A stretch of 64,000 nt of DNA, from positions 1 through 64,000 of the forward strand of contig JAEUWI010000037.1 of the NCBI GenBank assembly GCA_016791475.1, read 5' to 3'. Shown here piece by piece: positions 59,388 to 64,000 of the stretch (positions within the stretch are counted from its first letter, which is position 1; each line of letters begins with the position of its first letter). Both the position numbers and the translations under genes were made by a program. The notes beneath the pieces were generated by a model that worked only from the letters and a program-made list of their open reading frames with translations, had not been told where the DNA came from and did not search any database. This DNA comes from Candidatus Hydrogenedentota bacterium (GTDB taxonomy: Bacteria; Hydrogenedentota; Hydrogenedentia; Hydrogenedentales; JAEUWI01).

Positions 59388-59395
59388 CGCCCAAG

Positions 59396-59430
59396 AAAAA
59401 CGGCCAGCATCCCGGCGGGACACTGGCCGT
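59396..59430 (-). terminator. Intrinsic terminator of exported-protein gene
   Basis: ACGGCCAG/CTGGCCGT arms with an inner TCCC/GGGA pair; on the minus strand the stem is followed by TTTTT. It lies after the stop at 59455 and just after the convergent DUF4129 gene. Confidence 0.8.
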
Positions 59431-59454
59431 CTCAAGTGAATTTCCCAGAGCGGG

Positions 59455-60171
59455 CTACTGCTTTTCGATGGGTATGAGCTTGAAGCTCTTCACGATTTCC
59501 TCGAACACGGGGCCCCACTCTTCAAACTGTCCCTGAACGCCGCCCAGAATCACGCCGTAGTTGCTCTTGTTGCCATACGCGCCGATAAGCCAGCGGTGGA
59601 TCTCGTCGGGTTTGGTCTTGGCCACTTCCTTGTACCAGAAGGCATTGCCCTCATAGGCGTAGCCGGCTTTCTTCGAGAACACCTGGGGATCGGTATATTT
59701 TGGAGCGGGCGAACTGATGTCCTGCTTGACCGAATCCATGTTGGCCTTGTAGAGGGTTTCCGGGGCCACATCGGGCATCCAGGTCCAGGTGACATGGATG
59801 CTGAGGGCGCTCTCCAGGCCACCGCCAGTTGCCCCACCGCTTTCCGCAGTCCCGCCCGCGCCGCCCTGAGTCGCATCCTGTGCGATGCCTTTCAATTTGG
59901 CCCCGAGCGATTTCTTCTTCTTTTCGGCGGGTTGATCGGCGGGCTTTTCCGCAGCGGGCGCGCTGCCCGGCTGAAAGATCCAGCTCGTGGTCGTATCCTC
60001 CGACTGAATGGTGAACTCCGCGGGGATCTTCAGAGAATAGCCAAACTTCTTGCTCTCATAGGTCTTCCATTCCCGGGCCTGCGCCACGGGGGCCAGTACG
60101 ATGGCCGCGAACACGCCCGCGAACAACCATTGAAAACGCATTTTTCCAGCCCGACTCATTACGCTGATCAT
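59455..60171 (-). CDS. Exported protein of unknown function
   Basis: The 238-residue product starts at the ATG at 60171, seven bases after GGGAG. A signal peptide ends near PVAQA. The mature protein begins REWKTYESKKFGYSLKIPAEF, a segment like the PsbP/DUF1795-type fold found in exported stress-related proteins. A Lys/Ala/Gly-rich insertion near the middle is probably disordered. The end (FEEWGPVFEEIVKSFKLIP) also fits that fold. Family assignment is tentative. Confidence 0.6.
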   Translation of the reverse strand: MISVMSRAGKMRFQWLFAGVFAAIVLAPVAQAREWKTYESKKFGYSLKIPAEFTIQSEDTTTSWIFQPGSAPAAEKPADQPAEKKKKSLGAKLKGIAQDATQGGAGGTAESGGATGGGLESALSIHVTWTWMPDVAPETLYKANMDSVKQDISSPAPKYTDPQVFSKKAGYAYEGNAFWYKEVAKTKPDEIHRWLIGAYGNKSNYGVILGGVQGQFEEWGPVFEEIVKSFKLIPIEKQ

Positions 60172-60221
60172 CGACTCTCTCCCGTCATGTGGCGGCGTGG
60201 AACGACGCCATCTCCCATATG

Positions 60222-60251
60222 AAAACACACCACGCACATGCGTGGTGTGTT
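60222..60251 (-). terminator. Intrinsic terminator after nagB
   Basis: AACACACCACGCA and TGCGTGGTGTGTT form a perfect 13-bp stem with a two-base loop; on the minus strand TTTTC follows. It lies between nagB and the exported-protein gene. Confidence 0.85.
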
Positions 60252-60297
60252 ACTTCCTGCTCAAATGTCAACCCATGCGGGCGGTGTCCGGAGCGCT

Positions 60298-61083
60298 TCA
60301 GCGGTAGGGCGCCCACTCCGGCTCGTTCTGGAAGATCCAGTCGTAGTAGCCCCGGTTTTCCAGCTTGGCCGAGGCGGCTTCGTCCACGATGACCGTGCAC
60401 TTGGGGTGAAGCTGCAGCGCCGACGCCGAGATCATGGAGGTGATGGGGCCTTCCACCGCCTTGGAGACGATGTCGGCCTTGGCGGCGCCGGTCACCAGCA
60501 TGATGCAGCGGCGGGAATCGAGGATGGTTCCCACGCCCATGGTCATGGCGCGACGGGGCATGTCTTCGGGCTTGTCGAAGAGGGGCGCGTTCTGGGCGAT
60601 GGTGCCGGGCGTCAGGGCCTTGCAGCGGGTGCGGCTGCGCAGGGCGGAGAGGGGTTCGTTGAATCCGATGTGGCCCGTGCTGCCGATACCCAGCAACTGG
60701 AGATCGATGCCATTGCTCGCCTCAATCCGCCGTTCATAGTCCTCGCACTCCTTGTCCAGGTCCGGCGCGGTGCCGTTGGGGAGGTAGGTGCTGGCTTTGG
60801 GAATGTTGATATGGTCAAAGAGATGGTGGTTCATGTAGCTCCGGTAGGAATTGGGATTCTCCGGGGCCAGGCCGATATATTCGTCAAGGTTGAAGGTCGT
60901 TGCGGCGGCGAAGTCCAGTCCGTCCTCCCGATGTTTCTTGACCAGCCGGGCGTAAAGCCCTTCCATGGTGCGGCCCGTGGCCAGACCCAGCACCAGTCGC
61001 GGGTTGGCGATCAGCGCCTGGGCGATCAGGTCCGCCGTCAACTGTGCGGCCTCTTCCTCGGTTTTCCGGATGATGACTTCCAT
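60298..61083 (-). CDS. nagB: Glucosamine-6-phosphate deaminase
   Basis: NagB converts glucosamine-6-phosphate to fructose-6-phosphate and ammonia, feeding amino-sugar carbon into glycolysis. The 261-residue protein is full length. Catalytic Asp67 and Glu68 are in NLDEYIGL, the conserved GIGSTGHIGFNEP follows, and TMGVGTILDSRR is present. The allosteric-site extension seen in longer enzymes is not obvious. GGAAGAG precedes the ATG. It has its own terminator and is not linked to nagA here. Confidence 0.96.
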   Translation of the reverse strand: MEVIIRKTEEEAAQLTADLIAQALIANPRLVLGLATGRTMEGLYARLVKKHREDGLDFAAATTFNLDEYIGLAPENPNSYRSYMNHHLFDHINIPKASTYLPNGTAPDLDKECEDYERRIEASNGIDLQLLGIGSTGHIGFNEPLSALRSRTRCKALTPGTIAQNAPLFDKPEDMPRRAMTMGVGTILDSRRCIMLVTGAAKADIVSKAVEGPITSMISASALQLHPKCTVIVDEAASAKLENRGYYDWIFQNEPEWAPYR

Positions 61084-61330
61084 GGCTCTTCCACTCTCTC
61101 AGTTCGGTGCTGCCGCATCCATTGCAGCAGGTTCGGCACGGACGGGCACCAGTTGCGGGGCGCGCGCCGGCACGTGGATCGGGCCCTGGATGTGGGGATC
61201 CAGACCGGATGAACGCGGGAAAACGGCAGGCGGGCCGTAGATGCGCGCGGATCCCCCCGAGGGTCCGATTGCGGGGTGGCCCAAAGAATACCGTCCGGCA
61301 ACCCCAAAACGCAACCCAACACGATTCTCA

Positions 61331-61339
61331 TGCTACAAT
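61331..61339 (+). promoter_or_regulatory. Extended -10 promoter of TPR gene
   Basis: TGC plus TACAAT (61334-61339); the -35 is weak. The start would be about 110 bases upstream of the ATG at 61458. The 61084-61457 gap shows no other feature. Confidence 0.4.
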
Positions 61340-61457
61340 AGCCGTACGAGAATGGAGCGAAATCGAGATCAAAGGCGGCATGCGCGGCGGCGGACACTCG
61401 GGTGCCCGGGTACGCCGCGGCCGGGGCAAGGTACCAGCACAGGATTTTGAGCGAATC

Positions 61458-62309
61458 ATGAAACATCATCTGGTACTGTGGCGGATAGCCCTTGTGGTAG
61501 CGCTGATCGCCTCACTCGTGTATGTATCGCGCCAGACGACCGCCCGGGGGCCGGGGGGGCTGGAATCCCCCGAGGTCGTGACGGATCGGGCCCTGAGCCT
61601 GCTCCACGCCGATGTGAACGCCCTTCGCGCGGATACCCAGGAGGCGATCCGGATCGCGGCGGTGTACGCGGGCAGCGGCATGAACAACACGGCCGAAGGG
61701 GCGTACCTCCTGGGGTGCCAATATGAGCGGGAGCAGAATTATCACTCGGCGGAGGGCTACTTTAAGAAGGCCATCGCACTCGCGCCGGAATGGAGCTGGC
61801 CCTATGCCAGTCTGGGCAACCTCCTGGGGCGTTACAGTTTCGACCGGGTGGAGGAGGCCAAGGCCACCCTCCAGAAGGCGATCGCTCTGGAACCCGAATG
61901 GGGCCGGCCCTACGGCATCCTGGCCATTATCCTTCGCGCGGAAGGCAAGTATGAGGAGGCTCTGGTCCAATCCGAGCTCGCCCTGCGCTATATGCCGGGC
62001 GACATTTCGCCGCTGAACAACTACGCGAACCTGCTGGTGGACTTGAAGCGTTACGACGAAGCCGAGGTCTATTTTCACCGGGCCATCGAGAGCTTTCCCG
62101 GTCACCCGAAGCCCTACTACAACCTGGCCTGTCTCTATGCCCTCAATGGGCGTACGGACGAGGCCCTGGCGAATTTGACGGAAGCTTTCAAGTTGTCCGA
62201 CGCGCTCCGTCTGGAGGCCATGAACGATGGGGACTTTGCGGGCCTGCGGGAAGACCCCCGCTTCGATGCCCTGGTGCACCGGGGCAAGCAGCCCGCCGCG
62301 GGGGCCTGA
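61458..62309 (+). CDS. Membrane-anchored TPR protein
   Basis: The 283-residue product starts at the ATG at 61458 with a signal anchor (LVLWRIALVVALIASLVYVS). It is followed by at least four TPR repeats with typical cores (GAYLLGCQYEREQNYHSAEG; AYASLGNLLG-type; SPLNNYANLLVDLKRYDEAE; PYYNLACLYALNGRTDEALA). The C-terminus contains DFAGLREDPRFDALV, common at the end of such TPR proteins. A longer upstream frame has no signal and crosses the promoter. Probably a periplasmic scaffold; partners unknown. Confidence 0.8.
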   Translation: MKHHLVLWRIALVVALIASLVYVSRQTTARGPGGLESPEVVTDRALSLLHADVNALRADTQEAIRIAAVYAGSGMNNTAEGAYLLGCQYEREQNYHSAEGYFKKAIALAPEWSWPYASLGNLLGRYSFDRVEEAKATLQKAIALEPEWGRPYGILAIILRAEGKYEEALVQSELALRYMPGDISPLNNYANLLVDLKRYDEAEVYFHRAIESFPGHPKPYYNLACLYALNGRTDEALANLTEAFKLSDALRLEAMNDGDFAGLREDPRFDALVHRGKQPAAGA

Positions 62310-62396
62310 CACGGGGGCGGTGTTACTAATGGGTCTCAGGGGTCGTATGGATTCTATGGTTCGGGGTCTCGCCTGCTTTTTTGCTTGCCGCTCAAC

Positions 62397-62430
62397 AAAA
62401 AAGCCGCCCCTGGATGGATCCAGGGGCGGT
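62397..62430 (-). terminator. Intrinsic terminator of DegT/DnrJ-type gene
   Basis: CCGCCCCTGGAT and ATCCAGGGGCGG (12 bp, perfect) with a two-base loop; on the minus strand TTTTTT follows. On the plus strand a weaker T-run also follows, so it may serve the convergent TPR gene too. Confidence 0.9.
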
Positions 62431-62452
62431 CTTGTTTTCGATGGTTGGAGAC

Positions 62453-63739
62453 CTACTTCCGTTTTTTCGGGGGGGCCTGAAGCTCGCCGACGTTTTCCAC
62501 CACTTTGCGAACGGCGGCGGCGACGATGTCCATCTCTTTTTGCGTGTTCATCAGCAGGCGGTGGTGAATCACCACACCCGAGTTCGTGTGGGCTTCGGTG
62601 CAGACGGGAATCTTGTGGCGTTTCGGGTCGATGGCCTTGAAGTATTCCTTGTCCAGTTTGTGGCGGAACTTCGTGGTCGGCTTGTAGAGCATGCACTGAT
62701 TCAGGGGCTGATAGGGCCGGTCGAAGCCCTTTGTGCTCAGTTCGGCGTTCAGCGCGGCGATGAACTGGCTGTTGTTTACCTTCAGCGCTTTCGTGTCCAG
62801 GCGGAAGCTGAAATTGAAGTAGCTCTGCTGGGTCACTTCCTTGCGGCGGCGCATGGGCAGCACGCCGGGGATCTCCGCCAGTTGGCTGTTCAGGTAGATC
62901 GCGTTGGCGTCCCGCTCCTTGACCTGCTGATCAAGACGGCCCAGGGCGCCGAGAAGGATTCCCGCCTGCCATTCGGTGAGGCGATAGTTGCCCGACTGGA
63001 GGGTGGTGGAGAGATCGGCGGGCTTCTTCAGGCCGTAGACCACGGGATCCGCCTCATAGGGGCGGCCGCAGTTGCGCAGGCTGTAGAGCTTGTAGAACAT
63101 CTCCTTCGTCTTGCACATGTTGAAGCCACCCTCGCCGGAGGACATGACCTTGGACTCCTGGAAGCTGAAGGAGGCGGCGTCGCCGAAGCTGCCCACGCCC
63201 TGGCCCTTCCAGAAGGTGCCGTGCTGGTGGGCGCAATCCTCGATGAGGAAGAGCTTGTGCTTCTTGCAGAGTTGTACAAGTTTCGTAATGTCGGTCACGG
63301 CGCCGTAGAGGTGCACCACGATGACGGCGCGGGTCTTCTTTGTGATCAGCGATTCCACGTGGGCCAGATCCAGATTCCACGTGTCGGGCTCCACGTCCGC
63401 CAGGATGGGGACGGCGTTCACGTCCACACAGGCCGCCGCGGTTGCCTGCCAAGTCATGCCGGGCACGATGACTTCATCGAAGGCGCCGATACCGAGGGCT
63501 TCCAGCGCGAGCTGGATGCCCACCGTGCCGTTGGCGCAGCACAGGCCGAACTTGGCCTTCTGATAGGCGGTGAATTTCTGGGCGAACTCCCACTCGGTGG
63601 GTCCGTCGTAGGACCACTTGTTGCGCCGCGTGATCTCGGCCAGCAGTTTCGCGTCGGACTCGTCGCTCACGGGCCAGGAGGCCCAGTTTTTGGTTTGCGT
63701 GGTGACCGGATTGCCACCGTTGATTGCCAGAATTCCCAT
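62453..63739 (-). CDS. DegT/DnrJ/EryC1/StrS-family PLP aminotransferase
   Basis: These PLP enzymes aminate nucleotide-bound keto-sugars or related scaffolds. The 428-residue protein has the cofactor lysine in FSFQESKVMSSGEGG, the phosphate region FGLCCANGTVGIQLALEALGIG (in parts), and VHLYGAVTD and EDCAHQHGT with the pyridine-nitrogen Asp. It resembles the branch found with Gfo/Idh oxidoreductases (3-amino-5-hydroxybenzoate synthase-like). The C-terminal Lys-rich tail (PPKKRK) is unusual but short. Its upstream neighbour on the same strand ends at 63920. Confidence 0.93.
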   Translation of the reverse strand: MGILAINGGNPVTTQTKNWASWPVSDESDAKLLAEITRRNKWSYDGPTEWEFAQKFTAYQKAKFGLCCANGTVGIQLALEALGIGAFDEVIVPGMTWQATAAACVDVNAVPILADVEPDTWNLDLAHVESLITKKTRAVIVVHLYGAVTDITKLVQLCKKHKLFLIEDCAHQHGTFWKGQGVGSFGDAASFSFQESKVMSSGEGGFNMCKTKEMFYKLYSLRNCGRPYEADPVVYGLKKPADLSTTLQSGNYRLTEWQAGILLGALGRLDQQVKERDANAIYLNSQLAEIPGVLPMRRRKEVTQQSYFNFSFRLDTKALKVNNSQFIAALNAELSTKGFDRPYQPLNQCMLYKPTTKFRHKLDKEYFKAIDPKRHKIPVCTEAHTNSGVVIHHRLLMNTQKEMDIVAAAVRKVVENVGELQAPPKKRK

Positions 63740-63849
63740 GGGTTCTCACTTCCGGGCGCGGGCGCGCCCCTTTTTTGGACGTCGTTAACTGCAACGGATA
63801 AGGGCCATAGCATAGCTGGTGGCCCGGTTTTGCTTCAATGGGGTGAGAG

Positions 63850-63914
63850 ATAGGACGGATAAGTCGGATAGGACGGATTTGCGCTATCGGTCCTATCCGT
63901 CAAATCAGTCCTAT
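63850..63914. repeat. Inverted repeat of the GGATAGGAC family
   Basis: ATAGGACGGATAAGTCGGAT (continuing AGGACGGATTTG, 63850-63881) faces CTATCGGTCCTATCCGTCAA (continuing ATCAGTCCTAT, 63884-63914). The 9-bp unit is visible as GGATAGGAC, GGATAAGTC, GGATAGGAC. It lies between the aminotransferase gene and the partial gene at the right edge. Confidence 0.8.
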
Positions 63915-63919
63915 CATCG

Positions 63920-64000
63920 CTATTCGAACTTCGGCAGGTTCCGCGCCGGTCGCTTGTGGAAGGGCGGCAGCACCGGCGGGTTGGACTTCAGCAGGCGCAG
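63920..64000 (-). CDS. C-terminal end of a gene continuing beyond the window
   Basis: An open frame enters from the right edge on the minus strand and stops at TAG (63920-63922). The visible 26 residues begin LRLLKSNPPVLPPFHK and end NLPKFE. Too little is present to assign a family; similar tails occur on sugar-related oxidoreductases. It is probably co-oriented with the DegT-type gene. Confidence 0.5.
   Translation of the reverse strand: MRLLKSNPPVLPPFHKRPARNLPKFE

Overview
The window is bacterial chromosome with high GC content and dense genes. There are no rRNA or tRNA genes and no recognisable phage or IS transposase. Several features suggest a free-living, polysaccharide-handling Gram-negative from the Planctomycetes/PVC or Hydrogenedentes type of lineage: exported Gfo/Idh/MocA oxidoreductases with twin-arginine signals, an SGNH hydrolase fused to DUF1080, alpha-L-fucosidase, a beta-propeller histidine kinase, a MFS/spermidine-synthase fusion, LarB/LarC, an outer-membrane porin, many GTG/TTG starts and many intergenic short-period repeats. 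That placement is an inference from gene content, not from a marker gene.

Layout. 0.2-4.2 kb: a membrane-anchored TAXI-type binding protein, then a porin behind a strong sigma70 promoter, a ~300-nt leader and an intrinsic terminator. 4.3-12.1 kb: a sugar-hydrolase-like fragment, an RNA uracil methyltransferase lacking the Fe-S cysteines of its family, a LOG-family gene coupled to a MFS/spermidine synthase, and an overlapping AlbA_2/ATPase-ParA gene pair. 12.3-16.1 kb: larB-larC-coaD on the minus strand, with a 543-bp tandem duplication between larB and larC. 16.2-19.3 kb: a choice-of-anchor-X protein, dnaX and, just upstream of dnaX, the SRP RNA gene (ffs). 19.7-24.8 kb: a glycosidase-like exported protein with a coiled tail, an ABC1/UbiB kinase and ispE. 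24.9-30.9 kb: a zinc-ribbon protein, two overlapping dynamin-like GTPase genes, then convergent TPR membrane proteins, a GNAT enzyme and a Cro/C1-type regulator. 31-42.9 kb: Hsp70-like protein, SGNH-DUF1080 fusion, PHP lipoprotein, polytopic membrane protein, TAT oxidoreductase, chemoreceptor and a HEAT-like exported protein. 43-44 kb: a zeta-toxin-like pair. 44.1-50.8 kb: fucosidase, beta-helix/GH43-like protein, an SDH_sah (ClpP-fold) gene overlapped by a newly noticed 57-codon gene, an AF2212-like antitoxin-type protein and a second TAT oxidoreductase.

51-57.2 kb holds preQ0/preQ1 (queuosine precursor) genes: queC on the plus strand, and queE, a double-domain queD and queF as a minus-strand cluster followed by a large sensor kinase. 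The queD product has two QueD domains with complementary losses of active-site residues, which is the most striking protein observation here. 57.5-64 kb: a DUF4129 membrane protein with a 16-copy Gly-Gln-Gln repeat, an exported protein, nagB, a TPR protein, a DegT/DnrJ aminotransferase and the C-terminus of one more gene.

A second theme is intergenic DNA built from ~9-bp units (ATGGGTCKT, GGATAGGAC, CACGGAGRT, CACGAAGRN) placed as inverted pairs at many gene borders. In one pair (57306-57408) rare unit variants occur at matching places in both arms. A separate 7-bp repeat (CAACTGT type) occurs at the left edge of the window and at 51953-52070, where it supplies the last codons and the stop codon of the sensor kinase.
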